Assembly: GCA_000697335.1 (NCBI GenBank)
Contig: JNEM01013995.1
Span: 1 to 22,864, forward strand
DNA: 22,864 nucleotides
Source of the DNA: Conidiobolus incongruus B7586
Taxonomy: Eukaryota; Entomophthoromycota; Entomophthoromycetes; Entomophthorales; Conidiobolaceae
Direction: 5' to 3'
Part shown: positions 1 through 11,600 of the stretch, in pieces
Numbering within the stretch: position 1 is the stretch's first letter
Layout of the letters: each line of letters starts with the position of its first letter
Made by a program: the position numbers and the translations under genes
Notes under the pieces: generated by a model
Told to the model about the DNA's origin: nothing
Databases searched by the model: none
Seen by the model: only the letters and a program-made list of their open reading frames with translations

Positions 1-131
1 ATAAAAATATATTATATTTTTAAGATAAAACAATATAATAATTATATAAAATAATTTTATTTTTTTTTAAAAAATTTATTTTTTTTATTCAATTTATTAA
101 AATATATTTTTGATTTAACAAATTAAATATA

Positions 132-352
132 CACTAACCTATAAAAGTGAGTTATAAAATCAAAAATATATATATTTTAATTAATAACTAAAACAATTGT
201 ATATATTAGATTACTTGAAACTATAATATATAATTAAGGTATATTATTTAATAATAAATAAATATATTTAAATATATTTAGTAAACTATTAGCAAAAATA
301 TTAACCTTTAATATTTAACCAAGGTGAGTTATAAATTTACAGGTTTTTGAGA
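132..352 (+). repeat. Left terminal region of copy A with two repeat units (IR/DR type)
   Basis: The outer unit (132-166) and the inner unit (about 321-352) share a core close to GTGAGTTATAAA and lie about 190 bases apart. The same pair appears inverted at the right end (about 1485-1517 and 1671-1703). Two transposase-binding repeats per end is the IR/DR arrangement known from Sleeping Beauty-type Tc1 elements. That these are binding sites is inferred from this architecture. Confidence 0.75.
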
Positions 353-1703
353 TAAGGGGATATATTTAATAATATATAACCATATCTTTTTTCTCTCTTT
401 ATTATTATTTTATATAATATTTTACAAATATACTAAATTTTTTTATTAGTATTATTATACCTAAATCCCTCTTTAAAAAAATCTACTTGTATATTAATTA
501 ACATTATAAAGAAGGTAAATCAACTTGTGATATTATTAGAATTACTAATGTTAGTTAATCTACTATAGTTAAAACTGTTAAGAATAGCAATAAAAAAACA
601 TTTAAACTTAAACTTAAATATACTAAAATTATAAATAAACATGATGAGAAGTATATTTGTAGGTTAGTTAATATAAGCAAGTATAGTATTATTGTAGAAA
701 TACAACAGGAACTATAAGACTATACAAAAATATTAGTTAGTATTGATACTATTATATATACTTTACATTAGTATAGATACTACTTACACTTTAAGAAAAA
801 ACACCCCTAACTAAAAAAATCCTACTATAAAGTTAGGTAAAAGTTTAAATGTTACCACCAATATTAAATTAAAACTGATTAGAGTAAGGTTATTTAATTT
901 AATAAAACAAAAATATACTTTAGTGGATCTAATAAAAAAACTAGATACTTTAAAAAAAATACAAAATTACTTTGTAACTATTATGTTAATTTTACCCAAA
1001 AGTATAATAGTGGGTTAATTATTGTTTAAGGATATATATTGTTTTTAGGTGTAAGGTATCTTTGTAAAGTTAATAGGGGAATTAATATTAAAATATACTA
1101 AAGTATTCTAAATAATAAATTGAAAAAAACCATTGAATAATATAGGTTAAATAAATCTAATATTATTTTCTAGTAAGATAATATCTTTTGCTATACTATA
1201 ACTTTTATTACTAAATAACTTAAAAATAATAAGATAACAGTTATGAAGTAGTTTCTTTAATTTCCTAACTTTAATCTAATTAAACACCTTTAGGATTAGT
1301 TAAAAAAAGTTATTAAAGCTTTCCCCTTAACAAAAAATTTAAATCAACTTTAAAAATATATTCAAGAAGCATAGAATAAAATTAACCCTTTTTAATATAA
1401 GAAGTTAGTTGATTTTATACCACATAAACTTAAAAAAGTTAGAAAAGCTAAAGGTAGATATACTAGGTTTTAATTTTTTTTTATCACAAAAAACCTGTAA
1501 ATTTATAACTCACCTTAGGTAAAATTTAAAAGTTTATATTTTAGCCAATTAATAGCTAAATATCATTATTTAATAATATATATAACTAATAAATATAATA
1601 GATTTTAACTATTTAATTTAGGTTTATTTTATTAAATATTAATCAAGTTATTAGTAAAAATATAAGTGTTTTTGATTTTATAACTTATTTTTACAGGTTA
1701 GTG
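132..1703 (+). mobile_element. Decayed Tc1-like DNA transposon, copy A
   Basis: A Tc1/mariner-superfamily DNA transposon with both ends present and TA target-site duplications at 130-131 and 1704-1705. Each end carries two related repeats: an outer one starting CACTAACCTATAAAAGTGAG (132) and an inner one around 321-352, mirrored at about 1485-1517 and 1671-1703. Between about 440 and 1475 the plus strand shows a ruined transposase. Recognisable pieces are the RLVNISKYSIIVEIQQEL linker, VI*FNKTKIYFSG (ancestral VIWSDETK...), F**DN (FQQDN), FPNFNLIKHL*D (SPDLNPIEHLWD) and a C-terminal KAKGRYTRF-like end. Stops occur throughout, mostly at former Trp and Gln codons. It cannot encode an active transposase. 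Family assignment rests on these motifs and the TA duplication. Confidence 0.9.
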
Positions 1704-1837
1704 TATTTATTTTAATTAATTTTAATTTAATTTTAATAATAATATTTAAACCTTTATTTAACTTTATAATATAATTTTTAATTAAGGCTATTTTATTTTA
1801 CAATATAGATAATATTTATTTTAATATTGAATATATA

Positions 1838-3372
1838 CACTAACCTATAAAAGTAAGTTATAAAATCAAAAACACCTATATTTTTACTAATAACTTAATT
1901 AATATTTAATGAAATAAACTTAAATTAAATAATTAAAATCTATTATATTTATTAGTTATATATATCATTAAATAATGATATTTAGCTATTAATTAGCTAA
2001 AATATAAACCTTTAAATTTTACCTAAGGTAAGTTATAAATTTGTAGGTTTTTGGTGATAAAAAAAAATTAAAACCTAGTATATCTACCTTTAGCTTTTCT
2101 AACTTCTTTAAGTTTATGGGGTATAAAATCAACTAACTTCTTACACTAAGAAAGGTTAATCTTATTCTATGCTTCTTAAACATATTTTTAAAGTTGATCT
2201 AAATTTTTTACTGGGGGGAAAGCTTTAATAACTTTTTTTAACTAATCTTAAAAGTGTTCAATTAGATTAAAGTTAAAAGATTAAAAAAGCTACTTCATAA
2301 CTATTATCTTGTTATTTTTAAGCTATTTAGTAGTAGAAGCTGTAGTATAACAAAAGGTATTATCTTACTAGAAAATAACATTAGATTTGTTTAACCTATA
2401 TTATTCAATGGTTTTTTTCAATTCATTGTTTAAAATACTTTAATACATCTCAGTATTAATTCCCCTATTAACTTTACAAAGATACCCTACACCTAAAAAC
2501 AACATACATCCCTAAACAATAATTAACCTACTACTATACTTTTAGGTAGAATTAACATAATAGTCACAAAGTAGTTCTACATTTTTTCTGAAGCATCTAG
2601 CTTTTCTATTAAATCCACTAAAGTATATTTTTGTTTCATTAGATTAAATAACCTTACTCTAATCAGTTTTAGTTTAACATTAATGGTGACATTTAAACTC
2701 CTACTTAACTTTATAGTGGGATTTCTTTAGTTGGGGGTGTTTTTTTTTAAGGTGTAAGTAGTATCCATGCTAATATAAAACATATATAATAGTATCAGTG
2801 TTAACTAATATTCTTACATAGTTTTATAGTTCCTGCTATATTTCTACAGTAGTACTACACTTGCCTGTACTAACTAACCTACAAATATACTTCTTATCAT
2901 ATTCATCTATAATCCTAGTATGTTTAAGTTTAGGTTTAAATGTTTTTTTATTGTTATTCTTAACAACTTTAACTATAGTAGACTAACTAACACTAGTAAT
3001 TCTAGCAATATCACAAGTTAATTTACCTTCTTTATAAAGTTAATTGATATACAAGTGGATTTTTTTAGAGAGGGATTTAAGCATAATGATACTAATAAAA
3101 AAAATTTAGTATATCTATAAAATATTATATAAAATAATAGCAAAGAGAGAAAAAAGATATGGTTATATATTGTTAAATATATCCCCTTATCTCAAAAACC
3201 CACAAATTTATAACTTACCTTAGTTAAATATTAAGGGTTAATATTTTTGCTAATAGTTTACTAAATATATCTAAATATATTTATCTATTATTAAATAATA
3301 TACTTTAATTATATATTATAGTTTCAAGTAATCTAATATATACAATTGTTTTAGTTATTAATTAAAATATAT
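1838..3372 (-). mobile_element. Decayed Tc1-like DNA transposon, copy B, inverted relative to copy A
   Basis: This is the same family as the element at 132-1703, in the opposite orientation, with a 134-base spacer between the two. Its outer terminal repeat starts at 1838 after a TA at 1836-1837. The inner repeat at the other end lies at about 3190-3222. The expected outer repeat on that side is missing: the match to the family breaks at about 3372 and the sequence folds back on itself. On the minus strand the transposase remains show VI*SNETK (from VIWSDETK), F**DN and NLIEHF*D (NPIEHLWD). It differs from copy A largely by C/T and G/A changes, and each copy retains some ancestral bases the other has lost. 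It is not functional. Confidence 0.88.
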
Positions 3373-3442
3373 TATTTAATAATAAATAAATATATTTAAA
3401 TATATTTAGTAAACTATTAGTAAAAATATTAACCTTTAATAT
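3373..3442 (+). repeat. Fold-back fragment of the Tc1-like element's left end
   Basis: This stretch repeats, nearly exactly, positions about 241-313 of the first Tc1-like copy. It is also the inverted complement of about 3226-3300 of the second copy. It starts where the second copy should have continued into its outer terminal repeat and stops directly at the adapter sequence. A natural rearrangement is possible. A chimera made during amplification or assembly is more likely because of the adjacent adapter. Confidence 0.7.
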
Positions 3443-3461
3443 CTGTCTCTTATACACATCT
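3443..3461. other. Tn5 mosaic end (transposase library adapter) in the assembly
   Basis: The 19 bases CTGTCTCTTATACACATCT are an exact match to the reverse complement of the hyperactive Tn5 mosaic end used in transposase-based sequencing libraries. No Tn5 or IS50 gene is nearby. A fold-back fragment ends on its left, and a mariner-like element is cut in mid-sequence on its right. This is almost certainly technical, and the two sides may not be adjacent in the genome. Confidence 0.95.
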
Positions 3462-4144
3462 AAAAACAAAAGTATTTATAATAAATACTTATAATTAATA
3501 AATTTTAAATTCTTTTATATTATTTTTTACTTAAAAATAAAATAAAATATTAAGTTAAATTAAATTAATCTATTTTACAAATTTTGATAAACAAATATAT
3601 TAAATATAAATAAATATTGATTATTATATTTAAATTATAATAACATAAAATTTTTTTAAATAATATCTTAAAGATAATTAATTCATAGCAAACTTTATAT
3701 TATTTTTTTAAATAAAATAATTTATAAATTATATTCTAAATATAATTAAAAATAACTATTATTTTATATAATAATTATAAAATATATAATATTAAGGTTA
3801 TAAAAGATTTTTTAGATAAAATAATTAAAAAGAGTTATTATATCTAATATATTCTTTTGATTATAACCTATATGATTATAATTGTTTTAAATAATTAAAA
3901 CATCAGCTTATAAGAAAAAAAATTCCTATAAATAAATTAAATTAATTCATAAAACATCAAATTTCAGTTATTAATAAAAAGAATTATATTATAAATATCA
4001 AAAGCTTACCAAATGTATAAAAAAAGCTATTAATATCAAAAAAGTTTTAATTTTATATTATTTATTAAAATTTATATATTATTTATAAATTTAAATATTT
4101 AATTTTAATTTCAAAATTATGCCATTACTTAATTTTTATACTAA
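3462..4144 (+). mobile_element. Partial mariner-like DNA transposon, cut at the adapter
   Basis: This is the 3' half of a mariner-like element. Its reverse complement aligns along its length with the left half of the full copy at 16788-18078. It ends in the same terminal repeat (rightmost bases near 4100-4144), followed by TA at 4145-4146. The left edge is not a natural end: the alignment to the full copy continues right up to the adapter at 3461, while the full copy carries on for several hundred more bases. The coding remnant on the plus strand starts just around the first catalytic motif, reading ILIINKF* where mariners have roughly I(V/I)TxDEKW. It is a dead copy with many stops and strong AT enrichment. 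Confidence 0.8.
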
Positions 4145-4146
4145 TA

Positions 4147-7100
4147 TTAATCCTATTTTATTTATCATTTTTAAACTCTAATATTATCAAAATACAAGAT
4201 AGAGTTTGCCAAGGGTTATCTTTTACAATAAATAGCTATGATTAAACTTTTTTTTAGTAGTTTTGCTAAGTAGGTTATTTTAATTTTTAAAATAAATGAT
4301 AGATAATTTAATTTCTCCGTTTTATTTTATTATTTTAGTTTTTTTAATATATTGAAATCAATGTTAAAATATTTCAAGTAATTATCTTTTAAGTTCAAAA
4401 TCACTCTTAATTTTGAATATTAAATATTTATTAGTTAAAGAATAATTATTATTATATTTTTTAATTTTTTTACTAAAATTATAATCCTTTGTAACTATAG
4501 TGAAATATTAATTATACCTCTATTTTACTTTTTAAACCATTTTGTTAATTTTAAATTGGAAAGATTTAGTTTTACTTGTTTTTCTTATTAATTCCATTTT
4601 AGGGTAATGCATATTTGATTATATTCATTTTGAATTTTTTTTCACTATATAATTATTTTGGTGAAAAATTATCACAAACTATATAATTATTATATCTAAT
4701 TTTATATGTTTTAATTATTTGATAATTTTTTTTATATTTCAATTTTAATAATGGTTAAAAGCTATAATATTTACAATTGACTATTAATCTAATATTACCA
4801 AAAATTTTATATCCAACAAAACTGTTGAAATATTTAAAACTATGAGGTTTGATAGTTTATGTTTTAAAAATACTCTTATATAGTATGTTATTTAAAAGTT
4901 ATCTCTTGAATATATTATTATCTCATATTTAATTTAATATTTTGTTAATCATATATTGGACGTTAATATTGATAACGGAGCTTGATATATATAAGCAATA
5001 CCCGTAATTGATATAATTATTTTAGTTTTTTGAATTTTATCAATTGTCATCGATTATTAATATTTCTTAAACTTTAGGATTGTTATTATTCTCTATATTA
5101 TATTTCTCTATTATGAATTGAAATTATTATATATAAATCTATTTAACGATTAATTTTTAAATTTTTGGTAAATAACATATTTATAATAAATTTTAATCAA
5201 TTAAGCAATCTATATTTCAAATATAATTTTCAATAATATAAATATATAGATACTCTAAATTAAACAAATAAATGTGATTTCTTTTTTAATATCGAATTTT
5301 TATCATATGATTTTCAAAAATTATTTATAATTTCTGTTTGGAGATTACTTTTAATAATATTATACTATATATAATGATATCATTAATTATTAATTAATAT
5401 ATTTAAAGCTTAAATAGACTCTACTGATATATTAATTTGGTTAAGTTATCATTCAAGTCTTCCTCTGCACTATATCTATTTACCACATTAATATTGTTAT
5501 AAAATTTCTAATAAAATTGTTAATTAATATATTATAATTGCTATGTCATCATTGTAACCAAGACATTTTTGCAATATATTTAGTATTTTCGATACTTAAG
5601 TTACATATATTTGTTTTTTAAGTTGAATTTTGCTTTCTTGATTAAAAAAGTTATTTGAAATGAAAAACTGAGTAATACCTGAATTCACCTGGAGTTTATA
5701 TGGTATTAACCTTTTTAACTTTATCCTAACAATTAAGACCGCTTAGTGAGGTACTGACTTATTTTTGTAATTTGGTGGCAAAAACATATTCAGAATTATC
5801 AATATTTGACTAAGGATGATAATAGTTTATATAAAACTATTATCTGATATTAAATAGTAATGTAAAATAATATTCAGGTATCTGTGCTATAAGAGATAGT
5901 TTTTTGAGCCTTAATTAAATATCAGCAAGCGTGCTCAGAACCAATGTAAATTCCAGAAATGGTAATGAATAAAATTATAATTCATTAAAATACCAATATA
6001 GAAATTGACAGAGTTTTCATAAATAGGATTTTGACTTACTTGATTTAAACTTCGCAGAAAAATTAAATTATTCGAGAATAAAAATATTTAATATTCATTA
6101 ATTTAACTCATTCTGAGCTTAGTAAATTAAAATATATTATAAAAATTAACTCAAGTATAACAGGTAATCATAGTTTAAAAATATAATATAGAATATTTTG
6201 TAATAAAAATAATATTATTAATTTAAAATATAATTTTCTATTTTAATAATATTATCAACTTTTAATTGATTTTAATAGATTATATTGAATTCAAAAAAAT
6301 CATAATTTTCCTTGAAAACATTGTATTTACATATACTCAAAATTATAAAACACTGTTAAATAAAGTGTGATAATAAAAATATCGATCAAAACTTTTATTT
6401 TATTTTTAAAATATATATTTTAGGTGAATATATTACAGATATAGATATAACATAATCAAATATGTTAATATTGATATACTGTAAATTAAAAATTTAAAAC
6501 CAGTTTTAATATAATGATATATAAGATAATTTTTTAATTTTTGAAATATTTACTAATATTTAGTATAATGACTCAAATTCAAATTTTAATTTAAAATTTA
6601 ATTCAAATTTAGGAATATAGAATTTGATGTCGTGAAAGTAATAAATCCTAATAATTTAATTGCGTTATTAAAATGGCAATTGATATATGAGATATAAAAA
6701 GTATTAATAGAATTTGTACAAATGAATATTGATTTGTAACAAATCAAATTTGGAGAGTTCATTATTTGAATTCAACAATTTATTCTGATTAAAATTGTTA
6801 TTCTTTCGAATTATATTGAATATATTTAAAGGATAAGTGGTTATGTACAATTATAGATAATATTAAGTTCCAATCCAATATAATTAAAAATATATCAAAG
6901 GATTATTATCCTTAAATAAAAGAGCATAATATAATTATATTGTATATAAACTGTGATGATTTTTAATCTTTGATTTCTAAATAAAATGTGGAAATATATT
7001 AATATATTTATATTATGAAATTTTATTTTTCTTCAATTATATGATGAAAATTGGAATCAGTGTGATAATCTAACCATGAATATAATATAATATAAAGAAT

Positions 7101-8602
7101 TTAATAGAATATAGTGTTAAAATATCAAATCTGCAAGTTAATTGCAAACAAAAATAAGTAAAATTTTCATTTATACTATTGATCCGACATTTATATTGGA
7201 AATATTTAATATATATTGATTCATATAAGATCAATATTGAATCACATTAAACTTGAAAAAAAAACTGTTTTGAGTTATTTATATTTGAATTTCATTCTTA
7301 GTTCAAACATTATCAAATATACAGTAATAACTATACATTTTTACAACTATTAATATTGGATAGGTTATTTTTATCAGAGAATCTAATGATGCTTCGATAA
7401 TTTAAAGATATTACTAATTAATGTATGCTACAAGTATAATTATTTAAGTTAGTAAAATATTTCATCAGTATAATACAATTATAGTCATTAGAACCAAAAA
7501 AATCTTCAATTGGTAATATTAATAACTTGAGAAGATACATATTGAAAATTTCATTTTTATAAACTTTAAAATAAACAGCAAATATTAATATTATTTGTAA
7601 AAAATATTTTTGATTACATATCAATTACAAAAACAAAAAACATATAACTAATAGTGTTGATCATATTAAATTTTAAAATTATTTAATAATTGATATTGGT
7701 TAGTGATATATAACATATCTGATATTCGAATTCAAATTGGACATAAAATGAGTTTAGATTAATTAACATTATAGTGTCCACTAGAACAATCAAAATTTAT
7801 TCATTTTCAAAGGGATAATATTTAAATCGAGGCTGATTATTAAGATATAAAAAGTCAAATCATTAAATATTCTATATTACTTGTCGTTTATATTTGAATA
7901 ATACATTCAAAATGAAATTAATTTCAATTGAATTAGTAACTATTAAAACACTTATAATCTTCATAAATATTTTTGAGATATTATCCGATATATCAAACTG
8001 GTTTGGAAATGCTATTTGTTTAAAATTAATTTATACTGAAAAAATTCACTATTAAGAAATATTACAATAGTAACAAAATTTTGACTGTCTTTGATAGCTG
8101 AATTTAGTTAAAAAGGGAAGATTTAGCCTCTCATATTTACTTAATTAGTTCAACAATCATAATGGGATATTATTGTTTCTAGTAGAAGGGATTTCATTAG
8201 GCAATTGATTTTAAATTAGCAGATCCTCATTGTTAATCTATGAAATAGCCAATCTTAATCTATCACTATCATCCCATAATAGCTCGTGATACTTGTAGTA
8301 AATTGATTCATGATTTGTACAATAATATCTGCATTCTATGAATACAATTTATTAATTGTTATTGATTGAATATATAACATACTTATAATAATTGCTTAAC
8401 TTTTACTAAATCACAATTTATTGAATATTACTAACTTTGTTTATTAATTACATCATATATTAAATATTTTATATAATCTTTATCATAACTGAAATTTATT
8501 TTATTCATCAAAATAGTGAGGCTTAATATTACACCTGTCTCCAATCTTAGAACACAATTTATTATTTAAATATAATATAGTAGGATTTAATATTCGAAAA
8601 AT
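4147..8602. other. Long AT-rich spacer with no recognisable gene
   Basis: About 4.4 kb of extremely AT-rich DNA. Open frames are short and do not resemble proteins. Two stretches are somewhat less AT-rich: about 5640-6060, where I recognise nothing, and about 8100-8350, where the minus strand has a short protein-like stretch treated among the findings. The last few hundred bases must hold the promoter and 5' leader of the gene starting at 8603, but no distinct element stands out. Confidence 0.6.
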
Positions 8603-11600
8603 ATGTCTACATTAGCTAGAAAGAATACTAAATCCTCCAACTCTACACCCCAGCCCTTAGATTCAGGAGATTTATCAAATTCAGGCTCTATCCTAGAAGA
8701 TTATTCTATGGGAGAGATGAGCGTTAGCGCTATATCTGATACTTCCTTAAAGTCAGATTCCCCATTCTTCGCTCAAATGAATAATTCCTCACCACATAAC
8801 CGTCCATCAAAAATTGCAATGTCCAATCCTATCTCTCCACGAAGCCCTCCAAGTACACCACCTACCAAACCGACAGTTAAAAAGACTGGGTTACCAGCAC
8901 CTGCGTCAACTCTAAGGTCTCCTTCCAAAATCCCAACCAACCCTTCACTCAAAAGCGGTTTACTTGGTACTAAACCTGGTACTAAACCTGTTACACCAGC
9001 AGTTAAAGATAAATTAAAAAAGCCAGCAGCCCCTGAGGTCCCAAGTATTCCCATTAATTCTGTAGTACAGGTACCTTCAATGAACCTAAAAGGAACCCTG
9101 AGGTTTTTAGGAGCAATTGATGGAAAACCAGGACTCTGGGCGGGTATTGAGTTATTTGAAAGAGGTACTGGTAAAAACGACGGTACATTTGCAGGGTAAG
9201 ATAATTATCTAATATATTACATTCAGTTATTAATTTTTAATATTACTATAGTCGTGTTTATTTTGATTGTCCTCCTGAAACAGGTATATTTGTTCACGCA
9301 ACTAAGATTGCTTTGGATGATACTGTCAATGCACCAACCTCTAAGCCTTCACTTGTACCCAATAGCTTGGGTACCAAATCATTGCCACGTACTGCCAAAG
9401 CACCAGGTGAGATTTCCCAACGTCCCAGCTCACTTTATAACTCAAAAGGCCTTTCCAATAATTTGGGTGGTCATGAAACTAGCAGATTTGCCGATGCCGC
9501 AATGAAATCCACATCATCAAATTCGATCAATCAGATTTTATCTAGAAACGCAGACATTCGCGCCAGACTTCGAGCAACACAAAATCAAACTTCCAACTCC
9601 TTATTAGGGGCTGATATTTCAGGTCGTCAGGACTCTGGAAGGGGCTTAAGTAGCGAAAATGGAATGGAAAAATCATTTATGACTGAGAGGTCTGATGATT
9701 CAGTATTTTCTATAGATGAAAGTTTGGAGCCTTCTATTTTGGTAATTTCTTCAATCAATTCAAAGATAAATTAGCATTTGACCTATTTTGTTTAGATTCC
9801 AAAACTCAAGTCTAGAATAGAAACAATAGAAGCTCAAAATAAATACCTGAAATTAGAGCTCAAGAAAGGCAAGGCTCAAATTGAAGCCACTAAATTGCTA
9901 CAGAGTGAGTTTATGGGTAAAGGAAGACCGTTCCAATTTTTGAATGGTCAAGCTGATACTACAGCAGCTTCGGGAGGAGAATGGAAAAGATTACTTGGAA
10001 TTAAAGATCAAAGGATTAATGATCTCACCCATTCAACCACCAAACTAGGATTAGAAATTAGAGTATTGAAAGATAAGCTCTATAGTTTGGCTCCAGATTC
10101 TAAACTGGTGGAGGAAGAAATTACCAATATAACAAAGGACTTTGATGCCAAAACTAATCAAATTAAAGAGTTACAGACTGCTATTGATGATCTCAAATTA
10201 TTGAATTCTAATAAGGAAGATGAAATCACCAACTTAAGAAAACAATTAGATGCTCTAAAAAGCAGTGAAAACGTTCCTTCTGGTACCATAGATCTAGAAG
10301 CCTACAATCAAAAGTTGAAAGAAGTCGAAGAGCTCACCAAATCTTTGGAACAGACAAAGGCTCGAGCTTCCCAACAAATTCAAGCTCTAAAGCAGCAGAT
10401 CAAAGAGCAAGCGTCTAAACAAGAGTCTGAAGTATCCACTTTACACGCCAGAATTCGCGCTTTAGAGAGTAGTGTGACTGAACTTGAAGTTTCAGGATCT
10501 AGTAGGCTTCAGCTATATGAGGATGCGAACAAAGAAATTGAGAATCTCAATAAACAGCTTCAAGAAAGTCAAATTCAGAAGAGCAAGCTAGAAAAACTGG
10601 CCAACGAAATCGGTGCAAGTGGGCAAGAGGCTATTGAAGCTATTTCATCAACTGTAAAACATCTTCAAGCTGAGAATAAGAAGTTGAAATTAGATATTGA
10701 TCATCTTTATCAAACCCGTGCAGAGTTTGAAAATACCAGTCAAATATTAGATGAACAACATAGAATCCAATTGGATGAAGCCAGGAAGATAGAAGAAAAG
10801 CTCAGACAAGATAATGATGATTTGAGGAAGAAGTTAGAATCTCTTAGTTTCAATGTGGATCAAACAATCCAAAATAATGCTATATCTCCCGATGGAGAAT
10901 GGGTCAGTAAGGCTGAATACGATCAATTGGGCGAAGAGGTTCAAGAATATCTTGACTTATTAGAATCTTATAAATCTGAAAGAGACGATGCCATGGTGCA
11001 ACTACAAGCTTTGACAGCTTCATTGACCCAATTAGATTCTAATAACTTATCAATTGATAATCACTCTATTAAAGCTGGCTCAAATGGGCATATTGACAGC
11101 GAAATTGATCAATCCACTCACGAGCTCAAACATAGAATTCAGTGCCTCGAAAAAGAACTTGAATTATCTCGAGAATACAAATCAAAAGCTGAAAAAGACG
11201 ATCCTTCCAAAAACTTTGATGAAGAATTACTTGCTAAACTAGCTGAAAAAGAAGCTTTGGTTACTCAATTAACAGCTGATCTCACTAATACCAAGAACGA
11301 GCTGATGAAAGCTACAACAAATTGCAACCAATATAAGTCACAGCTTGCTGCAATTACAACTGAATACGATCAAATGGCTAGCAGTTGGGATATTCTTGAG
11401 GAAGATTGCGCTCATTATATGGAGCAACTTGAACAGCAAACTTTGCGTGTTCAAACGCTAGAGAAAGCCTTGCAAGAGGGAGGTTCTGATGTTCTCCTTC
11501 ATGAACAAATTCGCGAAATGACGCTTGAATTCCAAGAAAAAGAACATCAAATGAAACTTGAGATTCGTAAGCTCAAGGAGAGTAAGATGGAGTTGGAAGA

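Noticed and set aside
3443-3461. A natural Tn5/IS50-type insertion.
   Set aside because: No transposase, no second end and no target duplication are present. The string equals the synthetic library mosaic end.
7418-7624. A 68-codon open frame on the minus strand in the long spacer.
   Set aside because: Composition is dominated by Ile, Leu, Asn, Tyr and Phe, as expected from AT-rich noise, with no domain.
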